This document shows positions 17,099 through 26,634 of a DNA stretch of 64,000 nt, piece after piece. The stretch is from Fibrobacterota bacterium. GTDB taxonomy: Bacteria; Fibrobacterota; Fibrobacteria; UBA11236. How positions within the stretch are numbered: position 1 is the stretch's first letter; each line of letters opens with the position of its first letter. The translations under genes and the position numbers were made by a program. The notes under the pieces were generated by a model. The model had not been told where the DNA came from. It made no database searches and saw only the letters and a program-made list of their open reading frames with translations. Where the stretch lies: NCBI GenBank assembly GCA_028287465.1, contig JAQBPO010000098.1, positions 1-64,000 of the forward strand, in the 5' to 3' direction.

Positions 17099-18727
17099 AT
17101 GTCAGTCACCCTCCGCAATGTCGCCCGGAACATCGTCCATTTCCTGTGCTCCAATGCGGTATCCTTCGTGCTCGGAATGGCCGCTTCCGTGGTCATGGCC
17201 CGCTCCCTTGGACCCAACGACCTGGGGATCTTCCACCAGGTTTCCTGGTTCGCGGGCACGGTTTCCGTCATCATCTCCCTGGGGTTCATCACCTCGATAA
17301 CCAAGTTCACGGCCCAATTCCGATCGCAGGGCCGGGACGCCGACGTGCTCTCCGCCGTCCGTTACATCTTCTATATCGAGCTGGCCATCGCCATCGTCAC
17401 GACCATCGCCCTGCTTTGCTACGCGTCCTCCATCGCGGACCATTATTTCTCCAAGGACCAGAAGTGGATCTTCATGCTGGCCTTCATCGCGATCACCCCG
17501 GGCATCCAGACGGCCATCTTCTCCGCCACCCTCGAGGGGGCCCAGGTTTTCCGGTACCAGACCGTCCACTCCCTGACCGTCACGCCCGCGGCCCTGCTTC
17601 TCAAGGTTTACGTCATGATGAAGGGATACGGGCTCATCTCCCTCTTCGGGATCAACCTGCTCTTTTCCGTCGTCAACCTGGGGTTCTTCTATTATGCGGC
17701 ACGCCGCGAAGGCCTCCTCAAGGGATGGTTCAAGTTCAAGCCTTCCGACGGCAATTGGAAAAAGGAGATCCTGGCCTATAACAAGTCCGCCATCGGCATC
17801 CATTTCGTGGATCTGGTGGTCTGGTCCCGATCCGAGAATTATTTCCTGGGGCGCTATTGCCTCGCGCCGCAAATCGCCTATTACAACCTGGCCCAGAACC
17901 TGATCGTCAAGTTCACCGGCACCCTCCCCAATCTGATGTGGCGGATCCTCCTTCCCCTCTCAGCCGAGCACCACGGCCGAAACGAGACCGAGAAGATGAA
18001 GAAGACCTACCATCACGCCCTGCGCTATTCGGCCTTCATCGTCTTCCCGACCGTGGCCATCTGCTTCCTGGCCGCTTATGAGCTCATCGTCATCTTCTAC
18101 GGCCACGCCTATTCGGAAGCCAAGGATTGTTTCCAGATCCTGTGCGCCGGAGCATTGCTCTCATCCCTCGCCCAGCCGGGCTCCGCGGTCATCTACGCCA
18201 GCAACCGCCAGAATTTCATCCTGAAATACGGGGCCGTCCTGGCCGTCCTCAACATAGCCCTATGCTTCTGGCTGGTGCCGAAATACGGCGCCCGCGGGGC
18301 CGCGTTCTGCTATTCCTTCACCACCTCCCTGGGCGTGATCGGCGGATTCATCTTCACCACGCGCAAAATGGACCTGCCCATCCCATGGCCGGCATGGCTC
18401 AAGTGCGCGGGCGCGACCGCCCTGATGTGCGTGGCAATGTCCTGGCTGCTGAAGATCGAAACCGGCTATTTCACCCTGTTCCAGCCCACCCAGATGGTGT
18501 TGATGGATTGGACCGGCCATGATTTCGACCTCCTCCTGGGAGCGCGCGCGGTCAGGTTGATTTTCGCCTGCGCGGTTTCCGGCGTGGCCTATCTCACCCT
18601 GACGCTTTTCCTCTTCAAGCCCAAGGATGACGATCGTCGGATCCTGGCCGCCATGCACAAGTTCCTTCCCCGGCCCGTCTCCTGGTACCTGGAGCGCAAG
18701 CTGCCGGCCGGGAGCGGGATCCGTTGA
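17099..18727 (+). CDS. Wzx-type lipid-linked oligosaccharide flippase
   Basis: A 542-residue integral membrane protein of the MOP/polysaccharide-transporter superfamily with about 12-14 hydrophobic helices. The N-terminal stretch (SFVLGMAASVVMARSLGPNDLGIFHQVSWF) is typical of Wzx proteins. It would flip undecaprenyl-linked repeat units across the inner membrane. The position between the Wzz kinase and the glycosyltransferases supports this. The C-terminal 40 residues are charged and cytoplasmic. Confidence 0.9.
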   Translation: MSVTLRNVARNIVHFLCSNAVSFVLGMAASVVMARSLGPNDLGIFHQVSWFAGTVSVIISLGFITSITKFTAQFRSQGRDADVLSAVRYIFYIELAIAIVTTIALLCYASSIADHYFSKDQKWIFMLAFIAITPGIQTAIFSATLEGAQVFRYQTVHSLTVTPAALLLKVYVMMKGYGLISLFGINLLFSVVNLGFFYYAARREGLLKGWFKFKPSDGNWKKEILAYNKSAIGIHFVDLVVWSRSENYFLGRYCLAPQIAYYNLAQNLIVKFTGTLPNLMWRILLPLSAEHHGRNETEKMKKTYHHALRYSAFIVFPTVAICFLAAYELIVIFYGHAYSEAKDCFQILCAGALLSSLAQPGSAVIYASNRQNFILKYGAVLAVLNIALCFWLVPKYGARGAAFCYSFTTSLGVIGGFIFTTRKMDLPIPWPAWLKCAGATALMCVAMSWLLKIETGYFTLFQPTQMVLMDWTGHDFDLLLGARAVRLIFACAVSGVAYLTLTLFLFKPKDDDRRILAAMHKFLPRPVSWYLERKLPAGSGIR

Positions 18728-18757
18728 CGCCCCTCCTCGGCCGCGGGATACCCTGAC

Positions 18758-20035
18758 ATGGAAGTCGTTTTCATCGATTCCGAACCGCCCGACGCCGCCG
18801 GCGGAGGCATCCGCACCTACCTCCGCCTTGCCTTGGAGGCCTGCCGGGAGGCCGGCCTCGCCGCCCGAATCTATTCCCATAATCCAGGCGCCTATCCACA
18901 TGAAAGGGCCTCCCCCATCGGCCGCCGGCCATGCCTGCGCCGGCCCCTGCGCGGTTTGGCCTACCGCATGGGCTACCAGGAGAACGTGCTTTGGGAGCAT
19001 GCCCGTTGGCTGGATTCGGAATTGCAGGCCGGGGACGGGCCGGGCCGGGTCTACGAGTTCTGCGACTTCCTGGGGTACGGCTTTTTCGCCTTGCGGAATC
19101 CCGCCCTGCGCGACCGATGCATCCTGCGCGTGCATACCCCCAATTTCCTGGTGGCTTCGGAGCCTTCCGGGCTGTGGGCCCGGTGGGCCGCCCGCCTGGG
19201 CGCATGGCGCGAACGGGATTGCCTCGAGCGCGCTGCGCGCATCACCGTGCCGTCCGCCGAATTCGTGAAGGAAAAGCTTCCCTGGCTCACGGCATGGACG
19301 CACGTGCCCAATCCCTTGCCTCCGGAAATGCCCGGGGCCCCCTTACCGCCGGAGGTACCGGAGGCGATACCCGCCCTGGCGGCCGCCTCTGGCCTGGCCG
19401 GCCAGCAGGATGCGGATTGGCGCGCCGCCGATGAGGATCCCGTGGCCGTCGCGGAACGCAATGCCCCCCGGCCGACCCGGATCGAACCGGATCGTTTCCT
19501 CTATCTGGGAAGGGTGGAAGAACGGAAAGGGGTGCTCGTACTGGTGCGTGCCTTCCTGCGCCTGGCCGCGGAACGCCCCTATTGCAGCCTCACCTTGGTG
19601 GGCGGGGCCGCGCCCGGTCCCTATTCCGCCTCGGTGCGGTACCTGATCGAATCCCTGCCGCCGGCCCTAAGGCCCCGGGTGACCTGGGAATCCCCCTGCG
19701 CCCCGGATGCGCGCCCAGCGCTGTTCCGGCGCTTCACGGCCTTGGTGGCGCCGTCCTTATGGGAGAACAGCCCATACGTCTATTTCGAAGCCATGGCCGC
19801 CGGCCTCCATTGCATCGGTTCCGCGACCGGTGAAATGAAGGCCGTGGCGGCGATCACGGGATCCTTGACGGCCCGCCCCGGGGATGAGGAGGATTTGCTG
19901 AGGGTATTGAGGGCCCATTGCATGGGAGAAGGAAAGAAGGCTTTGCGGGCCCAATCCGGCTATCTCCGCTCCAGGCGATCCGGAATCCCAGGGCAACTGA
20001 TCGCGTCCTGGCGGGCCGCGGCGGAGGGCGCGTGA
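18758..20035 (+). CDS. Glycosyltransferase, GT4 family
   Basis: A 425-residue GT-B-fold sugar transferase. The N-terminal acceptor side has VFIDSEPPDAAGGGIRTYL with the glycine-rich turn near residue 15. The donor side has FLYLGRVEERKGVLVLVRAF (near residue 247) and VAPSLWENSPYVYFEAMAAG (near residue 331), the ExxxxxxxE-type nucleotide-sugar motif with Glu-Asn replaced around it. A stretch of low-complexity Pro/Ala (about 195-235) separates the lobes. It overlaps the next gene by 4 nt (GTGA). Sugar specificity cannot be read. Confidence 0.88.
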   Translation: MEVVFIDSEPPDAAGGGIRTYLRLALEACREAGLAARIYSHNPGAYPHERASPIGRRPCLRRPLRGLAYRMGYQENVLWEHARWLDSELQAGDGPGRVYEFCDFLGYGFFALRNPALRDRCILRVHTPNFLVASEPSGLWARWAARLGAWRERDCLERAARITVPSAEFVKEKLPWLTAWTHVPNPLPPEMPGAPLPPEVPEAIPALAAASGLAGQQDADWRAADEDPVAVAERNAPRPTRIEPDRFLYLGRVEERKGVLVLVRAFLRLAAERPYCSLTLVGGAAPGPYSASVRYLIESLPPALRPRVTWESPCAPDARPALFRRFTALVAPSLWENSPYVYFEAMAAGLHCIGSATGEMKAVAAITGSLTARPGDEEDLLRVLRAHCMGEGKKALRAQSGYLRSRRSGIPGQLIASWRAAAEGA

Positions 20036-21306
20036 AAATCGGCATCCTGTCGCGGGAATACCCCCCCTTAACCCATGTGGGCGGCATCGCCACCTATTCG
20101 GCCGCGGCCGCGGAGCTGTTGGCCCGGGAAGGCCATGAGGTCCACGTGGTATGCAACGGCCCGGAAGCGGAAGTGTCGACGCGTCGCGGGGTCACGGTCC
20201 ACCGGGTCGCCATGCTGAACCACCATTTCCCGTCCGGGCGCCTTTTCTACCCGTATCGCGCCTGGTACCGCCGGACCCTGCCCCATTACCTGGACGCCCT
20301 GACCTGGGCCCGCACCGCGGCGGCCTACCTGCGGGAAAACCTGGATCCTTCGGGCTTCGACGCCTGGGAATTCCCGGAGACCTCGGGCGAGGGCGCCTTC
20401 TTCCCCCGCCCTTCCGGCGCGAAAAAGCCCTGGCTGACCTGCCGTGTGCATACGGGTTGGATGGATGCCTACGCCGATAATCGCATCGAGCGGCGCATGT
20501 TGCTCGGCTTGCAACGCCGCGCGTGCCTTCGCGCCGACCTGGTCGTATCCCCCAGCGAATTCATGGCCGGCGACTACGTTCGCAGGATCTTGAGGCTGGG
20601 CCGCGAAGTAAGGGTAAACCGGAATCCGATCATACTCTGGAACGAACCCATCGATTGGGAGAGCAAACGTCCGGGGAACCTGCTGTACGTGGGCCGGGTC
20701 GAGCACCGAAAGGGCCTGCAGGTCCTGCTCCAGGCCCTGGACGAATTGGGTGCCGATTCGGAAGGCTTGACCTTGCGGGTGGTGGGCCACATGTATCCGC
20801 CCACCCGGGAACTTGACGTCAAATGCATTGATTTCTTCCAATCCCACAGGGACGGAAGCGCCGGTTCGGGGCGCCGGGGGTACCGCCTGGAATACGCCGG
20901 CCCCTGCGACCATTCCCTCATGCACAGGCATTACGATTGGGCCGGGGCCCTGATTCTGCCGTCCTTGATGGAGAACTACCCGTACGCGGCCCTGGAAGGG
21001 CTTTCCAGGGGGTGTTTCCTGTTGGGGAGCGACGTGGGCGGAATACCGGAAATCATCGACCGCCCCGGGCGGGGAATGCTGTTTCCGGTGGAAAACAGCG
21101 CCATCCTGGGCCGAAAAATAAGAGAATGGATTCAGCGGAATCAATCCATTCCGCAAGGGAATCAACCGGTTCGCCGGGAAGCGGAGCTTTCCGTCGACAT
21201 GAAAGACGTCGCCGCTGGAATCCGGGCGGAGTTCGCTCCGGAAGCCTGCGCTCTGCGACTTTTGGAAACCTATGGGCCAAACCTTCCGCAAAGGGATCGA
21301 GGATAG
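20032..21306 (+). CDS. Glycosyltransferase, GT4 family
   Basis: A 424-residue GT4 transferase starting at a GTG that overlaps the previous stop. Residues 1-30 (VKIGILSREYPPLTHVGGIATYS) show the normal acceptor-side start with GGIATYS. The donor side has LLYVGRVEHRKGLQVLLQAL and LPSLMENYPYAALEGLSRG, plus SDVGGIPEII. Longer in-frame versions only add coding sequence of the preceding gene, so the GTG is preferred. The 3' end overlaps the phosphoglycosyltransferase gene by 35 nt. Confidence 0.88.
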   Translation: MKIGILSREYPPLTHVGGIATYSAAAAELLAREGHEVHVVCNGPEAEVSTRRGVTVHRVAMLNHHFPSGRLFYPYRAWYRRTLPHYLDALTWARTAAAYLRENLDPSGFDAWEFPETSGEGAFFPRPSGAKKPWLTCRVHTGWMDAYADNRIERRMLLGLQRRACLRADLVVSPSEFMAGDYVRRILRLGREVRVNRNPIILWNEPIDWESKRPGNLLYVGRVEHRKGLQVLLQALDELGADSEGLTLRVVGHMYPPTRELDVKCIDFFQSHRDGSAGSGRRGYRLEYAGPCDHSLMHRHYDWAGALILPSLMENYPYAALEGLSRGCFLLGSDVGGIPEIIDRPGRGMLFPVENSAILGRKIREWIQRNQSIPQGNQPVRREAELSVDMKDVAAGIRAEFAPEACALRLLETYGPNLPQRDRG

Positions 21307-21907
21307 CGTTTACCAGGGCCTGAAACGCCTGGTGGACATCGTCGGCGCTTTGCTGGGGCTATTGGCCCTCTTCTGCACCTTCTGGCTGCTGGTCATTTTC
21401 ATCAAGATGGACTCCAGGGGTCCCATCTTCTTCGTGCAGACCAGGGTGGGCCAATACGGGCATCGCTTCAAGTTCATCAAGTTCCGCACCATGAGGGTGG
21501 GCGCGCACCTGAAGCAATGGGAACTGGACAACCTCAACGAGTCCGGCGGCATCACCTTCAAGCTCAGCAACGATCCCCGCATCACGCGCGTGGGACGCTT
21601 CCTGCGCCGCACAAGCCTGGACGAGATGCCTCAGTTCTGGAACGTCCTGCGCGGGGACATGTCCCTCGTGGGTCCGCGGCCGCCCTTGCTGCGCGAGGTG
21701 AGCCGATACAACGAGATCCAGAAGGTCCGCATGACCGTGCCGCAAGGAATGACCGGGCTCTGGCAGGTGCGGGGCCGCTCCAACCTCAAGTTCGACCAAA
21801 TGGTCGATCTGGACGTCCATTACGCCCTGCATGCATCCTTCCTGATGGACATGAAGATCCTGATGGCGACCTTCCCCACCGTGCTCCTTGGACGGGGAGC
21901 GGTTTGA
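21272..21907 (+). CDS. Initiating polyprenyl-phosphate glycosyl-1-phosphate transferase
   Basis: A 211-residue short-form phosphoglycosyltransferase (WbaP/PglC-type catalytic unit). One hydrophobic segment (about residues 17-45, RLVDIVGALLGLLALFCTFW) is followed by the catalytic domain with GPIFFVQTRVGQYGHRFKFI, KFRTM, then RRTSLDEMPQFWNVLRGDMS and LVGPRPPL. This enzyme attaches the first sugar phosphate to undecaprenyl phosphate and so starts the repeat unit. Its presence fixes the locus as a lipid-carrier pathway. The start overlaps the previous gene. Confidence 0.95.
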   Translation: MGQTFRKGIEDSVYQGLKRLVDIVGALLGLLALFCTFWLLVIFIKMDSRGPIFFVQTRVGQYGHRFKFIKFRTMRVGAHLKQWELDNLNESGGITFKLSNDPRITRVGRFLRRTSLDEMPQFWNVLRGDMSLVGPRPPLLREVSRYNEIQKVRMTVPQGMTGLWQVRGRSNLKFDQMVDLDVHYALHASFLMDMKILMATFPTVLLGRGAV

Positions 21908-21909
21908 AG

Positions 21910-22842
21910 ATGCCCCGGATAGCCCTGGCCTTGGCCACTTATAACCAGGCCGCTCTGCTCCGCCGCTTTCTGGGCAACTACCTCGAGTACGGCGCCTCGC
22001 TCATACCGCTCGTGATCGTCGACGATGGCTCGGATGATGCGACCCGGGAGGTCCTGCGGGAATCGGGAACGCATGCCAACATCACCGTGCACCGGCTCGC
22101 GCATGTGTCGGCCGCGCACGCCCGGAACCATGCCCTGAGGACGGCCGCCACCGAGTGGCTGGCATTCTCGGACACGGACTGCATCCTGGACAGGAAGTAC
22201 TTCGAAGCCCTCGCCTCGATTCCTGACCGGTTCCCCGGGACCGCCGCGGTGGAAGGGGCGGTGCGGCCCACACCCGGCCCCAAGCCTCCCTTCACCCATT
22301 CGCTCCACAATCCGACCGGCGGCACCTTCGCAACCGCGAACATGGTATTCCGCGTCCGGGACATCCTGGCGCTGGGCGGATTCGACGAGGGCTTTACCGT
22401 CAATTTCCGCGAAGACACGGATCTGGCGCTAACCATCCTCGATCGCGTGGGCGAGATCCCCTTTTGCCCGGATCTGGTGGTGGAGCATCCCCACATCCCC
22501 CGCAATTTCGCCAGCGCGCTCCGTAAGGCGTATGCGACCCAGGATCGCCTGGTACGCGCGGAAATCCGCCTCTACGGCAAACATCCCGGGAGCTACGCCA
22601 GGGTGCGCCATTATCGGGACGCGCGCGGCACCCTTTTCGCATGGTGCCGCAAATACTTCGCGCTTTACCTGAAGGAATGCCTGAGCTACCTCTTCCGGAC
22701 CCCCGGCCTGACCGCGGGCGATCGCCTCCGGGGCCTTATCCCGGCGGGCCAGGCCATGATCGTGGCGCTCCTGGAGCAGGTATGCATCGGGGCCATCTGC
22801 GTGGTACAATATGGCAAGATAAAGAGGCTCAAATCCCCGTGA
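21910..22842 (+). CDS. Glycosyltransferase, GT2 family
   Basis: A 310-residue GT-A-fold transferase: ALATYNQAALLRRFLGN at the N-terminus, VIVDDGSDDATREVL near residue 38, and the DXD-like FSDTDCILDRKYF near residue 90, then GGFDEGFTVNFREDTDLAL near residue 157. These are the nucleotide-sugar-binding and metal-binding sites of GT2. The ATG at 21910 lies 2 nt after the preceding stop; a TTG at 21904 is closer to GGGAG and would overlap the stop. A hydrophobic stretch near the C-terminus may anchor it to the membrane. Confidence 0.88.
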   Translation: MPRIALALATYNQAALLRRFLGNYLEYGASLIPLVIVDDGSDDATREVLRESGTHANITVHRLAHVSAAHARNHALRTAATEWLAFSDTDCILDRKYFEALASIPDRFPGTAAVEGAVRPTPGPKPPFTHSLHNPTGGTFATANMVFRVRDILALGGFDEGFTVNFREDTDLALTILDRVGEIPFCPDLVVEHPHIPRNFASALRKAYATQDRLVRAEIRLYGKHPGSYARVRHYRDARGTLFAWCRKYFALYLKECLSYLFRTPGLTAGDRLRGLIPAGQAMIVALLEQVCIGAICVVQYGKIKRLKSP

Positions 22843-23987
22843 GAATCCTGATCCTCTGGTCCGGCGCCGTGGTGCCCAGTTACCGCCAGTTCTTCCTGGA
22901 ATTGGCCAAGACCATGCGCGTGCGCGTCCTGGCCCCCCACCGTTGGACCCATGGCTCCACAAGCTTCGGGGACCATGACCCCGATCCTATCAGGACGGGA
23001 AGGGAAAGGGAACCGGATCCAGGGAGGGAGATCGGTTGCGAAATCCTGCCCGTGACCTACCTTCCGGAACGCAGCCCGCGATATTGGGTCCCATCCCTCG
23101 TATTCCACCTTTGGGCGTTCCGCCCGCGTTACCTCTACATCATGGACGAGATGGATCGCCCGAGCCTCGCCTGGCATGCCCTCATGGCCCGGATCGCCTG
23201 GCCGCCGGTGCGCGTCGTCAGCTACGCGCTCCAGAATCTCGCCTCGCCCAGCTACTACCGGTGGCATCACCGGCTCGCCACGCGCATCAATCAGGCCTTG
23301 GTCTCCCGGAGCATCGCCGCTTCCAGGGAAGCGGATGCGATCCTGAAGGGGAACGGCTACCGGAAACCCACCCGGGTAATCCCCCTTTGGGGTTCGGAAG
23401 CGTTCTTCTTCCCCGGCGAACCGGAGGGCAGGCTCGCCTTCCGGCGCGGCCTGGGCATACCCGGCGGCGACCTGGTCCTGGTCTATGCCGGCGGCATGGT
23501 GGAGGCCAAGGGCCTTACCCTATTGCGCGAGGTCCTTCCCCGCTTCCCCCGCTTGCGCGTGATCAGCGCCGGCAACGGGCCGCTCTCGGCCAGCCTGCCG
23601 GTGGATTCGGACGGACGGTGGATCCATCTGGGCGCCTTGGAGGGCGAAGATCTCCGCCGGCTCTACCAGGCCGGCGACTACGTCATCCTGCCTTCCCTGA
23701 CCCGGCCCCATTGGAAGGAACAGATAGGACGGTCCCTCATCGAAGGCATCCTCTGCGGATGCATCGCCCTGGGGAGCGATTCCGGGCATATTCCCGAACT
23801 CACCCTGTTCCCGCAAACCACCTTCCGGCAAGGGGACGCCGAAGCCCTGGCCGTCATGCTGGCGGGCCTGCCCCTTGCGGACGCCGGGTCCGTTCGCGAG
23901 GCCCAAGGAGCGAACGTCCGGGCCCGTTTCACCGCCGCCGCCGTGGCCCGCGCTACCACCGCCTTCCTCGCCGAGGCGGAACCGTGA
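22839..23987 (+). CDS. Glycosyltransferase, GT4 family
   Basis: A 382-residue GT4 transferase from a GTG overlapping the previous stop (GTGA). The C-terminal lobe has LVYAGGMVEAKGLTLLREVL and LPSLTRPHWKEQIGRSLIEG, then CIALGSDSGHIPEL, the usual donor-binding elements. The N-terminal lobe starts VRILILWSGAVVPSYRQFF. It continues the tightly packed cluster and is coupled to the next gene by GTGA. Specificity unknown. Confidence 0.85.
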   Translation: MRILILWSGAVVPSYRQFFLELAKTMRVRVLAPHRWTHGSTSFGDHDPDPIRTGREREPDPGREIGCEILPVTYLPERSPRYWVPSLVFHLWAFRPRYLYIMDEMDRPSLAWHALMARIAWPPVRVVSYALQNLASPSYYRWHHRLATRINQALVSRSIAASREADAILKGNGYRKPTRVIPLWGSEAFFFPGEPEGRLAFRRGLGIPGGDLVLVYAGGMVEAKGLTLLREVLPRFPRLRVISAGNGPLSASLPVDSDGRWIHLGALEGEDLRRLYQAGDYVILPSLTRPHWKEQIGRSLIEGILCGCIALGSDSGHIPELTLFPQTTFRQGDAEALAVMLAGLPLADAGSVREAQGANVRARFTAAAVARATTAFLAEAEP

Positions 23988-25063
23988 AGATCCTGTTCCT
24001 GCACCGGGACCTGCCTCCCGACACCTATACCGGAGTGGCCATCCAGGTGCACCGCCTGGCCAATGCCCTGGCCGACCTCGGCCACCAGGTTTCCGTCTAC
24101 ACCCATACCTCGCAGCCCGCAGACGCCCGCTACCGCGCGGTCCCCATCGAATTGCCTGGGCTCAGGACGGCGATGCGCGTCGCGCCTTTCCTGAAGCGTA
24201 TCTGGTATCCCCTATGGTACCGCAAGCTGGACATGGGCGGTTTCGATGCCGTCCACATCCACGGCGACGGAGGCTTCCTCACCTACCGGGGGAACTTCGT
24301 CCGCACGTTCTACGGAACGGCCGCCCTGGAATACCGGCATGCAACGAGCCTCAAGGGAAAGCTTGCCCAGGGACTCTCCTATTGGATGGAAAGGCGGGAG
24401 GCGAGACGCTGCCGCCTTACCGTGGGCATTTCGCCTCACGTCGCGGCCCACCTTCCCGGGGTCGACCGGGTGATCCCTTGCATGTTGCCGGGCCAACCCG
24501 ATCCCGCGCCCCCCCAAAAGACGCCTTTCCCGAGCCTGATATACCTGGGCTCCCAGCGTTCGCGCAAGCGCGGCGAGGAGGCCCTGGCGCTGTTCCTACG
24601 GCTAAGCAAGAACCACCCCGGCTTGAGGCTGAATTACGTGGGGCCCGAAAGGGAAATCTCCGAGCTCAAGGCCCGCCGCGAATACGCCGGCGTGGATTTC
24701 CACACCCGGTTGTCCCAGGACGAACTGGCGGGCCTCTACCGGGAAAGCTGGATCTACCTCTGCCTCTCCAGCTACGAGGGCTTCGGAGTGGGCATCATCG
24801 AGGCCATGTCCTTCTCGTGCCTGGTGGTTACCGCTCCCCATCCCGGCAGCGAATACCTGGTCCGGGACGGGGACACGGGGGTCATCTCGCCCCCGGAAAT
24901 GGCCGAGGCCCTGGTGGACCGGATCCTTAAGGACGAATCCTCCCGGAAGGAAATGGTCCGCCGAGGGCGTGAATTCTCGCGGAAGTTCTCGCCGGCCACG
25001 GTGGCGTCCTCCTACCTCGACCTCTACCGCATGGCGCAGGCCCGCACGGCAGGGTCCCCATGA
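23984..25063 (+). CDS. Glycosyltransferase, GT4 family
   Basis: A 359-residue GT4 transferase, GTG start overlapping the previous stop. Starts VKILFLHRDLPPDTYTGVAIQVHRLA; the donor lobe has LIYLGSQRSRKRGEEALALF and LCLSSYEGFGVGIIEAMSF, with EGFGVGIIE as the clear E-X7-E motif. The gene overlaps the start of the polymerase gene by 4 nt. Specificity unknown. Confidence 0.88.
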   Translation: MKILFLHRDLPPDTYTGVAIQVHRLANALADLGHQVSVYTHTSQPADARYRAVPIELPGLRTAMRVAPFLKRIWYPLWYRKLDMGGFDAVHIHGDGGFLTYRGNFVRTFYGTAALEYRHATSLKGKLAQGLSYWMERREARRCRLTVGISPHVAAHLPGVDRVIPCMLPGQPDPAPPQKTPFPSLIYLGSQRSRKRGEEALALFLRLSKNHPGLRLNYVGPEREISELKARREYAGVDFHTRLSQDELAGLYRESWIYLCLSSYEGFGVGIIEAMSFSCLVVTAPHPGSEYLVRDGDTGVISPPEMAEALVDRILKDESSRKEMVRRGREFSRKFSPATVASSYLDLYRMAQARTAGSP

Positions 25064-26634
25064 TGAAGACCGTCTTCTTCAAATACCTCATCATCCCGTT
25101 CCTGGCCCTGATCGGGTACGGATTCGTCTACCGTTTGATGCATATTCCCACGCGCGCGGAAACGGCGATCTTCTGCATCGCCTTCTTCCTCATCCCGACC
25201 CTCAAATACCCGAAGGTGGGCGTGTACTACCTTTTCTGTCTGCCCTTGTTCATCCCGCTCTTCCGCCGCATGTACTACCTCGTCAGCGAACGTCCGGCCC
25301 TGGATTACCTGATGCTGATTTCGGACGGGGTGATGGGCGGCCTGATTCTGGCCCTGATACTGCTTTGGATCCTGAACAAGGAACGATCCAAGGACATATT
25401 CTCCATACTGATCATGGTCTACACCCTGCTCCTTTTCATCAAGGTTTTCCTGGGCACCCAGTCGGATCTGCAAGGAGGCCTTTACGGATTCAAGTTCAAC
25501 GGGCTCTACGTTTTCTTCTTTTTCGCCGGAAGTTACGTCCTCACCACCTTGAAGGAGACGCGCGCCATATTCGGCTTCGCCTCCTGGCTGCTGTTCTTCA
25601 CCGCATTGTACGGAATCAACCAGATCCTTTTCGGGTTCACTTCATTCGAGCAGAAATGGCTCGACTCCATCACCTTCACCACCCTCCGGATCGATGGCGT
25701 CGTCCGCCCATTTTCCACCTATGTATCCCCGGCGGCCATGTCGGACGGAATGACCATCCTTCTCGTCCTCGGGATATACTGGATGCTCTGCAAGGGCCGG
25801 AACGTCAAGCCTTTCGGCCTCATGCTTTCCGTCTCGTCAATCGCGCCGATCATGATAGCGACCGTGCGCACGAACTGGCTCGCCGCCGTCGCGGGGATTT
25901 TCTTCTACACCACCTACCTGAGGCTGAAGAAGACCTGGATGCAGTGGACCCTGATCATCGCGATGATCGGAGGGCTCGGGTTCTATTCGGCCAAGGGAAG
26001 CTCCGGGAGCGGAGGCTCCGGCGCGCAGAACGCGGCGATCTCGGCCAAGCTCAACAAGCGAAGCGCCAACCTGACCCAGACCATGATCACCAATCGCACG
26101 GCCGCGCTGGCCAATCCGCTCCAGGAATACAGCGTCCAGAAGCGCATGGAAACCTGGACGGGCATCCTGTATACATCCTTGGTCTTCCCATTCGGAAAAG
26201 GCCAGGGCACGACCGGTTACGCACACAGCTATTATTTCCTTGTCCTGGGCGAGATCGGTTACCCCGGGCTGATTTGCTTCCTCGCCATCGTCTTCGTCGG
26301 GTTCTACCGGGGCATGAAGGTGATTTCCGGAACCAAGGATAAGGATGTGGCGGAATTGATGCGCCTGATGGTCACCATCATCTTCATGCTATCCGTCCTG
26401 AACCTGACCGGCACCCATCTTCATACCCCGCCGGGGGACATCTTCTTCTGGTTCACCATGGGTTGCATCTCCCGGTTCTACCGCGCCATGCGGGAGGAGG
26501 CCCGAACCGCGGCGGCGGCGGAATCCGCCTTGTCACGGATGGGCGAGGATCCGGCTTCGCTCCTTCCGAGGGGGGATGGCCTACCGACCGTGGAAGCGCC
26601 GTTTTCCTTTCCAGGCGGCACGCGTGCCGACTGA
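25060..26634 (+). CDS. Wzy-like polymerase / O-antigen ligase family membrane protein
   Basis: A 524-residue membrane protein with about 11-12 hydrophobic helices (from FLALIGYGFVYRLM to the block around 430-455). A periplasmic loop of about 70 residues (about 310-375) carries the Ser/Gly-rich SSGSGGSGAQNAA and VQKRMETWTGIL, as in the Wzy_C-type proteins. In a locus with flippase, Wzz and initiating transferase but no other candidate, it is best read as the polymerase that joins repeat units in the periplasm. A ligase function cannot be excluded. Confidence 0.82.
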   Translation: MMKTVFFKYLIIPFLALIGYGFVYRLMHIPTRAETAIFCIAFFLIPTLKYPKVGVYYLFCLPLFIPLFRRMYYLVSERPALDYLMLISDGVMGGLILALILLWILNKERSKDIFSILIMVYTLLLFIKVFLGTQSDLQGGLYGFKFNGLYVFFFFAGSYVLTTLKETRAIFGFASWLLFFTALYGINQILFGFTSFEQKWLDSITFTTLRIDGVVRPFSTYVSPAAMSDGMTILLVLGIYWMLCKGRNVKPFGLMLSVSSIAPIMIATVRTNWLAAVAGIFFYTTYLRLKKTWMQWTLIIAMIGGLGFYSAKGSSGSGGSGAQNAAISAKLNKRSANLTQTMITNRTAALANPLQEYSVQKRMETWTGILYTSLVFPFGKGQGTTGYAHSYYFLVLGEIGYPGLICFLAIVFVGFYRGMKVISGTKDKDVAELMRLMVTIIFMLSVLNLTGTHLHTPPGDIFFWFTMGCISRFYRAMREEARTAAAAESALSRMGEDPASLLPRGDGLPTVEAPFSFPGGTRAD